DNA of 50,742 nt from JAGLCY01 sp965363725 (GTDB taxonomy: Bacteria; Krumholzibacteriota; Krumholzibacteriia; LZORAL124-64-63), in contig CBDTUS010000004.1 in NCBI GenBank assembly GCA_965363725.1, forward strand, positions 1 to 50,742, written 5' to 3'. Under the pieces are notes generated by a model that saw only the letters and a list, made by a program, of their open reading frames with translations, had not been told where the DNA came from and searched no databases. The position numbers were made by a program, and so were the translations under genes. Positions 15,784 to 23,715 of this stretch are shown one piece after another (the first letter of the stretch is position 1; each line of letters opens with the position of its first letter).

Positions 15784-16242
15784 TCAGGACTGGCTCGCCG
15801 GGCTGACGGCTGGATCTGCGCCCCGCGGCCGGCGGTACTCCAGGGCGGCCACCGCCAGCGCCACGGCCACGGCGAGATCCACCCCGCCCAGGCATCCCAG
15901 GCCCAGGCCGTTGTCGGCGAACACGCGGCGCAGCACGTTCATGAGGATCACCATGGTCAGGATGAAAACCAGCAACTGGGGCGGGTAGACCTGCCAGGGC
16001 CACATCTTATCCTCGGATGAAGAAAGCCGGGCGATGTTGGCGCGCATCCGTTTGCGCATCACCTTGCGGGCCTTGAAGGCTCCAGCCACGATGGCCACGG
16101 GAATGATCCAGTACAGATGGTAGACCGGCATCCTCGCATCGAGGGCGCGGCGGAACAACCGGACACAGGCATAAACGAGACTGAGGGAGCCCAGGACCAG
16201 CCAGGTCTGGGCCAGGATCAACAGGATGCGGCCGCTTATCAT
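15784..16242 (-). CDS. Small integral membrane protein, unknown
   Basis: A 152-residue protein with about four predicted membrane helices: ILLILAQTWLVLGSLSLVYA (6-25), YWIIPVAIVAGAF (43-56), LLVFILTMVILMNVL (90-104) and GVDLAVAVALAVAAL (119-134). A strongly basic loop (KARKVMRKRMRANIARL) lies between helices two and three and should face the cytoplasm. No family is recognised and no conserved polar residues inside helices suggest a transporter. It lies between the MscS and alkyltransferase-like genes on the same strand, with gaps of about 90 and 110 bp, so shared transcription is possible but not shown. Confidence 0.6.
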   Translation of the reverse strand: MISGRILLILAQTWLVLGSLSLVYACVRLFRRALDARMPVYHLYWIIPVAIVAGAFKARKVMRKRMRANIARLSSSEDKMWPWQVYPPQLLVFILTMVILMNVLRRVFADNGLGLGCLGGVDLAVAVALAVAALEYRRPRGADPAVSPASQS

Positions 16243-16333
16243 CTATCTTCCAATCAATGGGGCGGATTGTTTCAGAAGCTTCAAAGATAGGGAAAGCTGA
16301 TCGGGATGCAATCCCTCCCCTACTTCTTACTGG

Positions 16334-16651
16334 TCAGGCCATCCAGCCGAACACCTCCAGGTCGATGCGGCCGTTGGCCTGGAACACCACCCCTTCGTCT
16401 TCCAGCAGGATGCGTTGTTCGGTCACCGCATCGGGCCGCGGACGTTCACTGATCTCTCCACGCGCGTTGACCACCCGGTGCCAGGGGACCCCACTGTCCT
16501 CGGTCAGGTTTTTCAGGGCCGTCCCCACCAGGCGGGCGCGGCGGGGCAGGCCGGCGGTTTCGGCCACCTGACCGTAGGTGGCCACGCGGCCGGCGGGGAT
16601 GGCCGCCACCGCGGCATAGATTCGGTCAAGGTTGTTCAGGTTGCCGGGCAT
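16334..16651 (-). CDS. Alkyltransferase-like DNA repair protein (ATL)
   Basis: A 105-residue protein with the C-terminal DNA-binding fold of O6-alkylguanine-DNA alkyltransferases: IPAGRVATYGQVAETAG (helix-turn-helix with the recognition arginine region) and VGTALKNL. The active-site motif PCHR of true transferases is P56-W57-H58-R59 here, so the acceptor cysteine is a tryptophan. That defines the alkyltransferase-like proteins. They bind and flip alkylated guanines and hand the lesion to nucleotide excision repair instead of repairing it. Length matches the family. The longer open frame up to 16735 overlaps a hairpin and lacks family similarity; ATG 16651 with GGAAAG about 6 nt upstream is chosen. 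Confidence 0.9.
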   Translation of the reverse strand: MPGNLNNLDRIYAAVAAIPAGRVATYGQVAETAGLPRRARLVGTALKNLTEDSGVPWHRVVNARGEISERPRPDAVTEQRILLEDEGVVFQANGRIDLEVFGWMA

Positions 16652-16694
16652 GGGTCTTTCCGCTGAATGGGTTCGCGGAAGAAGGTAGAAACAA

Positions 16695-16721
16695 TCAGGG
16701 CCGGGATCAACCCGGCCCTGA
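16695..16721 (-). terminator. Terminator between the basic exported protein and ATL
   Basis: TCAGGGCCGGG and CCCGGCCCTGA form a perfect 11-bp stem with a 5-nt loop. On the minus strand it is followed by TTGTTTCT. It lies 23 bp after the stop of the 16745 gene. Confidence 0.75.
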
Positions 16722-16744
16722 CTGGCGGTGGTCACTGGTGCTGG

Positions 16745-17185
16745 TCAGTCGTCGTAGTATCCGCCCACCTCTGAGTATCGTCTGTGATGCCGGCGGTTCC
16801 GGAAACGCTCCCATTTCTTCTGGGACTTGGCGGCGCGGACCACCCGGTGGGAAACACCCAGCCAGTTGCCGATTTGCCTCCAGTTGTATCCCATCCTCTT
16901 CATCTGGATCAGTTCCCGCTTGGGAACGCCCGTGAATCGGCCCAGACGGCGGGCGATCTTCCTGTCCTTCTTGGAGACGCGGTATTCCGTGTAGTGCCGG
17001 ACCGGCAGGGCCCGGCGATATCCTCGAGCAGGACGGTAAGCGCCGTTGTCTACCTGGATCTGTCCGTGGGGGGTCTGCAGCGTCGCCCGGACCCGGATTC
17101 GGGCCTGGGCCTCGTCCACGGCGCCTACGGTCAGCAGCAGGGCCAGGACGGGTAAACTGATTATGCTCATCTTCAGGGTCTTCAT
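16745..17185 (-). CDS. Small basic exported protein with an HTH-like segment
   Basis: A signal peptide (MKTLKMSIISLPVLALLL..., cut near EAQA) precedes about 120 residues rich in Arg and Lys. The middle part, GRFTGVPKRELIQMKRMG followed by YNWRQIGNWLGVSHRVVRAA (about 90-128), looks like two helix-turn-helix units, which is odd for a protein with a secretion signal. The C-terminus is Arg/His/Tyr-rich. No family is recognised. It may bind nucleic acid or an acidic polymer outside the membrane, but this is only a guess from charge. AGGAGG lies 5 nt before ATG 17185, the strongest ribosome site in this area. It is monocistronic, ended by the 16695-16721 hairpin. Confidence 0.65.
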   Translation of the reverse strand: MKTLKMSIISLPVLALLLTVGAVDEAQARIRVRATLQTPHGQIQVDNGAYRPARGYRRALPVRHYTEYRVSKKDRKIARRLGRFTGVPKRELIQMKRMGYNWRQIGNWLGVSHRVVRAAKSQKKWERFRNRRHHRRYSEVGGYYDD

Positions 17186-17453
17186 GATCGGCCTCCTTGT
17201 TGGCAACCCGCTTCAGGGGTCTTGGGCCATATAATGCATTGAGCGTACCGAAACGCTCCAAATCGTTGCAACTTATTTGGTTGTTTTTGATTAAATCATA
17301 AATGCAAAAACCAGGGCCCTGTTGAATTTCGATTTTTGTCCACATAAGTGGACGTTTCTCGTGTTGATATATTCTCATTGAGACATGATGGGTTTTATAT
17401 AATAATAAAATTCGTTTTCATAATTTACCCACAATTGGGAAGTGCCCCCGCCG
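17186..17453. promoter_or_regulatory. AT-rich divergent promoter region
   Basis: A 268-bp gap between divergent genes, much richer in A/T than its surroundings. It has a perfect TATAAT at 17398-17403 reading toward the MBOAT gene, with only a poor -35 (TTGAGA 14 bp upstream). GAGCGT-N6-ACGCTC (17241-17258) is a short inverted repeat near the start of the basic exported protein gene and may be an operator. Confidence 0.4.
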
Positions 17454-18890
17454 ATGTTATTCAACTCCCTCACCTTCGTCGCGTTTTTCGCGTTGCTGTT
17501 GATCGTGTATTACAGCCTGCGGAACTGGCGCCTGCAAAAGGGCCTGCTGCTGGTGGCCAGCTACGCCTTCTATGCCGCCTGGAATCCCCCCTTCGTCATC
17601 CTGCTGTGGATCTCCACGCTGATCGACTGGTTCGCAGCCAAACGCATGTACACCGAAGAGCGTCGCGGCCGGCGCATCGCCCTTCTCTGTGTGAGTCTGG
17701 CGGCAAATCTCGGACTGCTCGGATTCTTCAAGTACGGAGGATTCGTGCTGGAGAATTTCCAGAACGTGGTCGGTTTCTATGGGATGACCTTCGAAGCGGC
17801 CAAGCCCGACATCATCCTGCCGGTGGGAATCTCCTTTTACACCTTTCAAACCATGAGCTACACCCTGGATGTCTTCCTGCGTCGTTCCAAACCCTCTCGA
17901 TCATTCCTGGATTTTGCGTTGTACGTGACGTTTTTTCCCCAGCTGGTGGCCGGTCCCATCGTGCGCGCCACGGATTTTCTGCCCCAGTGCCTGACCCCCC
18001 GGCGCGCCACCCGGGAAATGTTTTCCTGGGGCCTGTTCCTGATGACCCTCGGCATGTTCCAGAAAATCGTGCTGGCCGACACCCTGTTGGCCCCGACGGC
18101 CGAAACGGTCTTCGGCTGGAGCAAGGGACCCCTGGCCACTCTGGATGCCTGGCTGGGAGTGCTGGCCTTCAGCGGCCAGATCTTCTTCGATTTCGCCGGT
18201 TACTCGACCACGGCCATCGGAGCCGCCCTTTGCCTCGGGTTTTCCCTCCCCGACAATTTCCGCTGCCCCTATGCCGCCGTCGGTTTCAGTGATTTCTGGC
18301 GGCGCTGGCACATATCCCTGTCGACCTGGTTGCGCGACTACCTCTACATCCCTCTCGGCGGCAACCGCAAGGGGCGCCTCCGCACCGACCTGAACCTGAT
18401 GATCACCATGCTGCTGGGCGGGCTGTGGCACGGAGCCAGCTGGACTTTCGTAGCCTGGGGCGGCATGCACGGCGCCCTGCTCGCCATCGAACGCGTCCTC
18501 AAGGAACGATATGGCGAAACCGGCTGGAGCCGCGCCCTGACCGACCGACTCTGGGGAAAGCTGATCCTGGGCCTCGTGACTTATTTTTTCATCAACTTGA
18601 CCTGGGTCTTTTTCCGGGCCTCGGATTTCCATACCGCCAAACTCCTGCTGCTGTCGATGTTCGGGATCATCAGTGACGGGGCCCAGGTGCTGCCTACCCT
18701 GTCCATCGTCAAGGTGATCGTGGTCATCACCGCGCTGGTGGTCACCCACTGGACCCACCGATCGATCCCCGTCGAAGCGGCGGCCGAACGCCTCCCGGGC
18801 TGGGCCCACGGCCTTGTCTGGGGAGCCATGCTCACTTTCATCATTCTCAGCCAGGGGTCGGACAATGCGTTTATCTATTTCCAGTTCTGA
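17454..18890 (+). CDS. MBOAT-family O-acyltransferase (AlgI/DltB-like)
   Basis: A polytopic inner-membrane acyltransferase of 478 residues with about ten helices. It moves acyl groups, usually acetyl, across the membrane onto an exported polysaccharide or similar polymer. Family signatures are LPVGISFYTFQTMSYTLDV, FFPQLVAGPIVR, FDFAGYSTTAIGAA, FWRRWHISLSTWLRDYLYIPLGG and LLGGLWHGASWTFVAWGG; the catalytic histidine is H326 in WHGASW. Length and motifs match AlgI-type proteins. ATG 17454 starts directly at the typical MLFNS; the longer start at 17442 adds only Met-Pro3. The next gene starts 26 bp before its stop and encodes the kind of SGNH partner that AlgI-type enzymes need. Confidence 0.93.
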   Translation: MLFNSLTFVAFFALLLIVYYSLRNWRLQKGLLLVASYAFYAAWNPPFVILLWISTLIDWFAAKRMYTEERRGRRIALLCVSLAANLGLLGFFKYGGFVLENFQNVVGFYGMTFEAAKPDIILPVGISFYTFQTMSYTLDVFLRRSKPSRSFLDFALYVTFFPQLVAGPIVRATDFLPQCLTPRRATREMFSWGLFLMTLGMFQKIVLADTLLAPTAETVFGWSKGPLATLDAWLGVLAFSGQIFFDFAGYSTTAIGAALCLGFSLPDNFRCPYAAVGFSDFWRRWHISLSTWLRDYLYIPLGGNRKGRLRTDLNLMITMLLGGLWHGASWTFVAWGGMHGALLAIERVLKERYGETGWSRALTDRLWGKLILGLVTYFFINLTWVFFRASDFHTAKLLLLSMFGIISDGAQVLPTLSIVKVIVVITALVVTHWTHRSIPVEAAAERLPGWAHGLVWGAMLTFIILSQGSDNAFIYFQF

Positions 18891-19965
18891 TTCGGCTTTC
18901 CAGCGGTCGGTGCCGCGCGGCCGCTGGGCCGCCTCGGGAGCCCTGGCAGCCGTGCTTGTCTTGGTCGTGCTGGCAATCTGGGAAATCCAGGTGCGCCGGA
19001 TGGGCTACGAACCTACCCTCAATGACACCGCCGACCGTTGGTCCCTGATCCGATCGAAGGTCGGAGCTGAATCTGGCCAGACAGTCATCGTGGGCTCGTC
19101 ACGGATCATGTTCGATTTCGACCTCGATACCTACGCCTCTCGGTTCGGCACCGACAAGCCCTTGCAGCTGGCCATGCCCGGCACCAACCCCGTGGGCCTC
19201 CTGGAGCACGTCGCCGCCGAGGAAGGGTTCGATGGTACCCTGATCCTCGGCGTGGCCCCCGGACTATGGTTCGTACCCCAAGGCATGCCGGTGGAAAATG
19301 CCAACCAGGCGATCGGACGCTACGACAACTGGTCGCCTTCACAGCGGGTCGGGATGCGCCTCGCCGGTTTTCTTCAGCGGAATTTGGCCTTCATCGAACC
19401 CGACGACCTGTCCCTGAGCGCCCTTCTGGAACGCAGCGGGCTGCCCGACCGGCCCGGAGCAGGCCCCAACCTGCCGCCGGTGCTGCCGGCCTACTTTGCC
19501 GGGATGGACGACCATCGTCAGGTCCGGATGTGGGACCAGTGCACCTTCGGTTCCGAACGGGCCCAACTGATCCAGCAGACCTGGATCCCTCTGTTCACAC
19601 CACCCGCCCCGCCCCCTCATTTGACACCTGAGAAATTCGGGGAGATGATGGGAAAGAACACCGAATCGTACCTGGATCGGATCAGGGTCGCCGTGGAGAA
19701 GGTTCGCGCCAGGGGGGGCCGGGTGGTTTTCATCCGACCACCTTCCACGGATCGAGTGCGGGAACTGGAGAACCAGTTCTCCCCGCGTGACAAGACCTGG
19801 GACCTGATGCTCCAGGTCACTGGTGCGCCGGGCATCCATTTCGAGGACCACCCCGAATTGGCGGGCTTCGAATGCCCCGAATGGTCCCATCTTACCGCCC
19901 AGGACGCGGTGTCATTCACACAGGCCATGTTGCCCCATATCGCCAAAGCCTTGTCCGGGAGTTGA
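18865..19965 (+). CDS. Membrane-anchored SGNH-hydrolase-like partner of the MBOAT enzyme
   Basis: One N-terminal membrane helix (ALAAVLVLVVLAIWEI, about 26-41) holds a periplasmic domain with SGNH features. Block I is IVGSSRIMFDFD (Ser 78 or 79), followed by LQLAMPGTNP (block II-like Gly/Asn), and the C-terminal histidine is H342 in CPEWSHLT. The usual Asp three residues before the His is not there; a Glu/Trp pair replaces it, so the catalytic state is uncertain. Such proteins (AlgX/AlgJ-like) finish acetyl transfer to the polymer. The ATG overlaps the MBOAT gene by 26 bp, which implies coupled translation and a joint role. Confidence 0.8.
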   Translation: MRLSISSSDSAFQRSVPRGRWAASGALAAVLVLVVLAIWEIQVRRMGYEPTLNDTADRWSLIRSKVGAESGQTVIVGSSRIMFDFDLDTYASRFGTDKPLQLAMPGTNPVGLLEHVAAEEGFDGTLILGVAPGLWFVPQGMPVENANQAIGRYDNWSPSQRVGMRLAGFLQRNLAFIEPDDLSLSALLERSGLPDRPGAGPNLPPVLPAYFAGMDDHRQVRMWDQCTFGSERAQLIQQTWIPLFTPPAPPPHLTPEKFGEMMGKNTESYLDRIRVAVEKVRARGGRVVFIRPPSTDRVRELENQFSPRDKTWDLMLQVTGAPGIHFEDHPELAGFECPEWSHLTAQDAVSFTQAMLPHIAKALSGS

Positions 19966-19971
19966 AACCAC

Positions 19972-20865
19972 GTGCCTCGATCCAGGGAAACCGTCTACCT
20001 CATCGACACCATGGCCTACGTCTTCCGCAGTTTCTTCGGGATGCGCAGCATGTCCGCCCCGGACGGGACCCCCATCAACGCGGTGTTCGGACTGGGAATG
20101 ACCCTGCAGCGATTCCTGGGCAACCACCAACCCGCCCTGGTGGCGTGCTGCTTCGACGCCGGCTCCCAGACCTTCCGCAACGAAATGTTCCCCGACTACA
20201 AGGCGAACCGGGGCGCACCGCCCGAGGAGTTGGTGCCCCAGTTCGACCTGTGCCGCGAACTCGTGGGTTGCATGGGCTTTGCCACCGTCATGACCCCCGG
20301 GTTCGAGGCCGATGACCTTATCGCTACCCTCACCGTCCAGTGGCGCGCCAAGGGCCATGAGGTGGTCATCGTCACCGGCGACAAGGACCTGGCCCAATTG
20401 TTGGAACCCGGTGTCAGGATCTACAACCTGGCCAAGGATGAATGGTGGGACGAAGCGGGTGTTCCGGGCCGCATGGGTGTCCGGGCTTCGCAGGTCGTCG
20501 ATCTGCTGGCGCTGACCGGCGACGCCGTGGACAACATTCCGGGCGTCCGCGGTGTCGGTCCCAAGGCGGCCACCGCGCTGCTGGCGGAGTTCGAGGATCT
20601 GGCCGCGATCTACGACAACCTGGATCGCGTGGAGGAACTGCCGGTGCGCGGCGCCAAAAGTCTCCGCCGCAAACTTGATGACGGCCGGGACAATGCCCTA
20701 CTCAGCCATCGGCTCGCCGAGCTCGACCGTCAGGCCCCCTGTGGTCCGGCCGCCGGAGATCTCCGGTACCGCGGGGCGGATCCCGCCGAGCTCGGGGCCT
20801 TCGCCGAACAATGGGGACTGGGCCGGGTGGCAGATTTGACCCCAAAAAACACTGATTTTGCCTAG
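19972..20865 (+). CDS. Stand-alone 5'-3' exonuclease (PolA N-terminal/FEN-like)
   Basis: FEN-family 5' nuclease of 297 residues, matching the N-terminal third of DNA polymerase I without the polymerase. The acidic metal-binding residues stand in VYLIDTMAYVFRSFFG, CCFDAG, GFEADDLIAT, VTGDKDLAQL and TGDAVDNIPG. The arginine/lysine contact motif is FPDYKANR, and the helix-hairpin-helix is VRGVGPKAATALL. It should remove RNA primers and 5' flaps in the cytoplasm. The start is GTG 19972, only 6 bp after the SGNH gene stop, so it is probably co-transcribed with the polymer acetylation pair. This is an odd partnership with no obvious functional link. Confidence 0.92.
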   Translation: MPRSRETVYLIDTMAYVFRSFFGMRSMSAPDGTPINAVFGLGMTLQRFLGNHQPALVACCFDAGSQTFRNEMFPDYKANRGAPPEELVPQFDLCRELVGCMGFATVMTPGFEADDLIATLTVQWRAKGHEVVIVTGDKDLAQLLEPGVRIYNLAKDEWWDEAGVPGRMGVRASQVVDLLALTGDAVDNIPGVRGVGPKAATALLAEFEDLAAIYDNLDRVEELPVRGAKSLRRKLDDGRDNALLSHRLAELDRQAPCGPAAGDLRYRGADPAELGAFAEQWGLGRVADLTPKNTDFA

Positions 20866-20989
20866 TTTTCATCCCATTTGTTAAAAAAGCCCGATATTTC
20901 CTGAAATTGGATATTGATTGTGTTATATTCTGTAGTTCGACAACCAGGGGCCAACAACCGAATGCTCATCCTAGGGAAGCCCAAGAATC

Positions 20990-23119
20990 GTGATTGTGGA
21001 ATCGTCCTCCTATGCTCATCCGTTCATTCGGACCCTGCGTCTGGTGATTTTGTGCGCCCTGTTCTCACCACTGGCAGCCTGGGCACAGGTTGAATCTCCT
21101 GACACCAACATCAGACCCATGCCTGAGGTCTGGCCACAGGCCAGCCTGATCGAGGGCAAGGGGCCCGCCGACAAGCTGGTCCTTGAGGGCGCCGGACCGA
21201 TCACCAACGACGGCATGCCCGTACCGGACCCCCTGCAGGAAATGTTCGATGTCCTGCATTACAATCTGAAACTGCAGATCGATCCTCAGTTCGGCTGGAT
21301 CGCCGGAGCCGTGGACATCCTTTTCTGGGTGCTGGACCAGCCACTGGAATTCTTCGTTCTGGATTTTCTGGACGGGATGAATTGTTCGTCGATTACCCTC
21401 ACCCATCCCTATGCTGACCGACCCGCCTTCGTCCACCAGGACGACCGGATCACCGCGACCTTGTCCGAACCCCTCGACCCCTGGCGGCTCTGCCGGGTCG
21501 AGGTCCAGTTCTGGGGCCAGCCGGTTCCCGAGGGCCTGTTCGGCTACGTGGTGGACGTCACGGATGCCGGCCGACCCGTGGTCGCCACCGTCAGCGAGCC
21601 CTGGAGCGCACGTTCCTGGTGGCCTTGCAAAGACGATCTGACGGACAAGGCGTCCGTCACCACCAACGTCACCGTACCCGAGGGCATGACCGCCGTTTCC
21701 AACGGGAATTTCATGGGGCTTAACGACCGGACCTTCTCGTGGGTCGCTGGCCAGCCCATCCCGACCTATCTGGTCAGCATCGCCGCCTCTGAATACACCG
21801 AATTGGGAACCAAGTACCGCGGGAGTGCTGGACAAATCGACTTGAATCATTTTGTGTTCCCGGAAATGGCCGCCGAAGCGGAGGCGGATTTCGCGGTCCT
21901 GCCGGAAATGCTCGATTTCTGCGGCGACATGTTTGGGCCCTACCCCTTCCCCGGCCAGCCCTTCGGGATGGCCATGTGCCAGTGGGACCAGGCCATGGAG
22001 CACCCCTCCGCGGTGACCTGGGGCCACGTGCTGGTCACCGGGGACGGTCAGTTCGAGACCATCATCATGCACGAACTTTCCCACATGTGGTTCGGTGACA
22101 TGATCACACCGGTTGACTGGACCCACATCTGGCTGAACGAAGGCTTCGCCACCTACGCCGAAGCCCTGTGGGCCGAGCACCGGTACGGCCACACCGGTCT
22201 GGCCAGTTTCATGAACCAGCACAACTGGGGCCTTGGTTATCCGGACGACGCCCTTATCCGGGACGCCACCTCGTCCTCGCCCCCCTACTATTTCCGCACC
22301 ATCGCCTATCACAAGGGCGCCTGGGTCCTGCACATGCTGCGGCGTTGGATCGGGGACGAACATTTCTTCGCCTCCCTGAAGGCCTACCTGGAGGATCCGC
22401 GCCTGCGTTACGGCAACGCCCATTCGGACGATTTCAAGAATGTGGTGGAAGAGGTTTCCGGGCACACGCTCGATTGGTTCTTCAACCAGTGGCTCTACCG
22501 GACGACCTATCCCGTCTTCGACCTGTCCTGGGACAACGACTGGCAGGATGGGGAAAACCGATTCCACATCAACCTGAAGCAGGTTCAGGTTCCCGACCCG
22601 TTCCTGGGTGATGCGCCCTATCTGGTTCCCGTGGATTTCAGGCTGGCCGGGGCGGGGTTCGATACGACCATAACCATGATGAGCTATCAGGCCGAGACGG
22701 ACCTGGTGCTGTCCCTTCCCGCGGAAGTGGTCAACGTCACCCTGGACCCCGACAGGTGGTTGCTGTACCGGATGGCCGAACAGAATCCGGTTCCCGTGGA
22801 AAAGGACCTGGCCAAGGTGCCGGTGAAACTGTATCCGGCCTACCCCAACCCCTTCAATCCCCGCTGCCTGTTCCGCTGGGAAGCCGCCGTCGCGACCCGG
22901 GACCTGGTCGAGATCTATGATGTGATGGGCCGGCGCATCCTGTCGCAGCAAATGGACTCCGTCGAACCCGGGCCCCGGGAATTCCTCTGGACGGGATTGG
23001 ACAGCCAAGGACGGCAGGCGCCTTCGGGCACCTACCTGTACCGGATCAATTGCCGCAGCTCGGCGGAAGACGGCAACGACAGCTGGCAGCTGCAGGGCAA
23101 GGTCACCCTCGCCCGCTGA
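20990..23119 (+). CDS. Exported M1-family zinc aminopeptidase with PNPFNP domain
   Basis: A secreted gluzincin metallopeptidase of 709 residues. The signal peptide ends at AAWAQ (about 33). The M1 N-terminal beta domain holds QAMEHPSAVTWG, the GAMEN-like exopeptidase motif. The zinc site is H361-E-L-S-H365 with E384 in NEGFATYAE, at the right spacing. A tyrosine suitable for transition-state binding lies in FRTIAYHKGAWVL. After the catalytic and helical parts, the final 80 residues are a FlgD-like domain beginning AYPNPFNPRC. It likely digests peptides on the cell surface or outside. GTG 20990 is the only suitable start; the nearby ATG is out of frame. The 124-bp gap upstream contains TATATT but no clear -35. 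Confidence 0.92.
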   Translation: MIVESSSYAHPFIRTLRLVILCALFSPLAAWAQVESPDTNIRPMPEVWPQASLIEGKGPADKLVLEGAGPITNDGMPVPDPLQEMFDVLHYNLKLQIDPQFGWIAGAVDILFWVLDQPLEFFVLDFLDGMNCSSITLTHPYADRPAFVHQDDRITATLSEPLDPWRLCRVEVQFWGQPVPEGLFGYVVDVTDAGRPVVATVSEPWSARSWWPCKDDLTDKASVTTNVTVPEGMTAVSNGNFMGLNDRTFSWVAGQPIPTYLVSIAASEYTELGTKYRGSAGQIDLNHFVFPEMAAEAEADFAVLPEMLDFCGDMFGPYPFPGQPFGMAMCQWDQAMEHPSAVTWGHVLVTGDGQFETIIMHELSHMWFGDMITPVDWTHIWLNEGFATYAEALWAEHRYGHTGLASFMNQHNWGLGYPDDALIRDATSSSPPYYFRTIAYHKGAWVLHMLRRWIGDEHFFASLKAYLEDPRLRYGNAHSDDFKNVVEEVSGHTLDWFFNQWLYRTTYPVFDLSWDNDWQDGENRFHINLKQVQVPDPFLGDAPYLVPVDFRLAGAGFDTTITMMSYQAETDLVLSLPAEVVNVTLDPDRWLLYRMAEQNPVPVEKDLAKVPVKLYPAYPNPFNPRCLFRWEAAVATRDLVEIYDVMGRRILSQQMDSVEPGPREFLWTGLDSQGRQAPSGTYLYRINCRSSAEDGNDSWQLQGKVTLAR

Positions 23120-23129
23120 TCGGCCGCTC

Positions 23130-23531
23130 TCACCAGAGTGGTCCCAGCCCGTTTCGGCTCCTGTCCTCGAAGGCACAGGGGCCTTTTTCGACATGGCCCA
23201 GGTAGGCCTCTTCCTGGGTGCGCCGGAAATGCTCCTCCAGGGCGTGGCACAAATCGGGTCTCTTCAACCAGCCGCCATCGTCGTCGCTGCACAGTTCGGT
23301 CAGCAACCTGGTCTTGCGGCCGCGGTAAACGCCGTACATCCGCACATCGTCGGGAAGGAACCCCTTGTCGTCCAGGTATTCGATCAGGCCGCAGAGTGTG
23401 TTGGAAAAATAGTGGTCGAAGACCGGCTCGGTACCCCGGCCGCCCAGGATGTCGACCCAGGCTTCATAGGTGTAGGGAAGGCCCTTGTCGTGTTTCGAAC
23501 GCGGACCCATGACCGTTTCCACGATTCCCAT
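23130..23531 (-). CDS. Conserved-looking small protein, function unknown
   Basis: A 133-residue cytoplasmic protein with no signal peptide or membrane helix. It contains YTYEAWVDILGG, a Tyr/Asp-rich middle (FDHYFSNTLCGLIEYLDDKGFLPDDVRMYGVY) and a Cys/His-bearing C-terminus (RPDLCHALEEHF). I do not recognise the family. The composition and GC bias at third positions support a real gene. Several ATGs lie close together; 23531 is chosen because AAGGAG is 6 nt upstream, while the longer frame to 23609 adds residues with no site. It is convergent with the M1 peptidase gene, 10 bp apart, and divergent from the lipase-like gene. Confidence 0.6.
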   Translation of the reverse strand: MGIVETVMGPRSKHDKGLPYTYEAWVDILGGRGTEPVFDHYFSNTLCGLIEYLDDKGFLPDDVRMYGVYRGRKTRLLTELCSDDDGGWLKRPDLCHALEEHFRRTQEEAYLGHVEKGPCAFEDRSRNGLGPLW

Positions 23532-23663
23532 GGTCATCTCCTTCCCCATGGTGAGGATGGGATCATTCAGCCCCACAATCAGATTAGGGGCGAATCGGCG
23601 GATCGTCAAACGGGTGGGTGGTCCGGCTCAGGTGCCTCGGGTGCCGTGACCGGAATGTGGCTT

Positions 23664-23669
23664 TATAAT
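23664..23669 (+). promoter_or_regulatory. TATAAT box upstream of the lipase-like gene
   Basis: A perfect TATAAT 47 nt before ATG 23716, in a GC-rich setting. The -35 region at normal spacing has no good match, so an activator or an alternative sigma factor may be needed. Confidence 0.35.
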
Positions 23670-23715
23670 GACCTGATGTCCCCCTGAACTTGGACTCCCG
23701 GGAAATGGATACACC

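Noticed and set aside
20962..20989. An ATG upstream of the M1 peptidase as its start
   Set aside because: It is 28 bases from the GTG, out of frame with the peptidase.
21065..23194. A 709-codon minus-strand frame opposite the M1 peptidase gene
   Set aside because: It mirrors the codon bias of the real gene, has no signal peptide or family motif, and low-complexity Gly/Val/His content. It is an antisense shadow of the HExxH gene.
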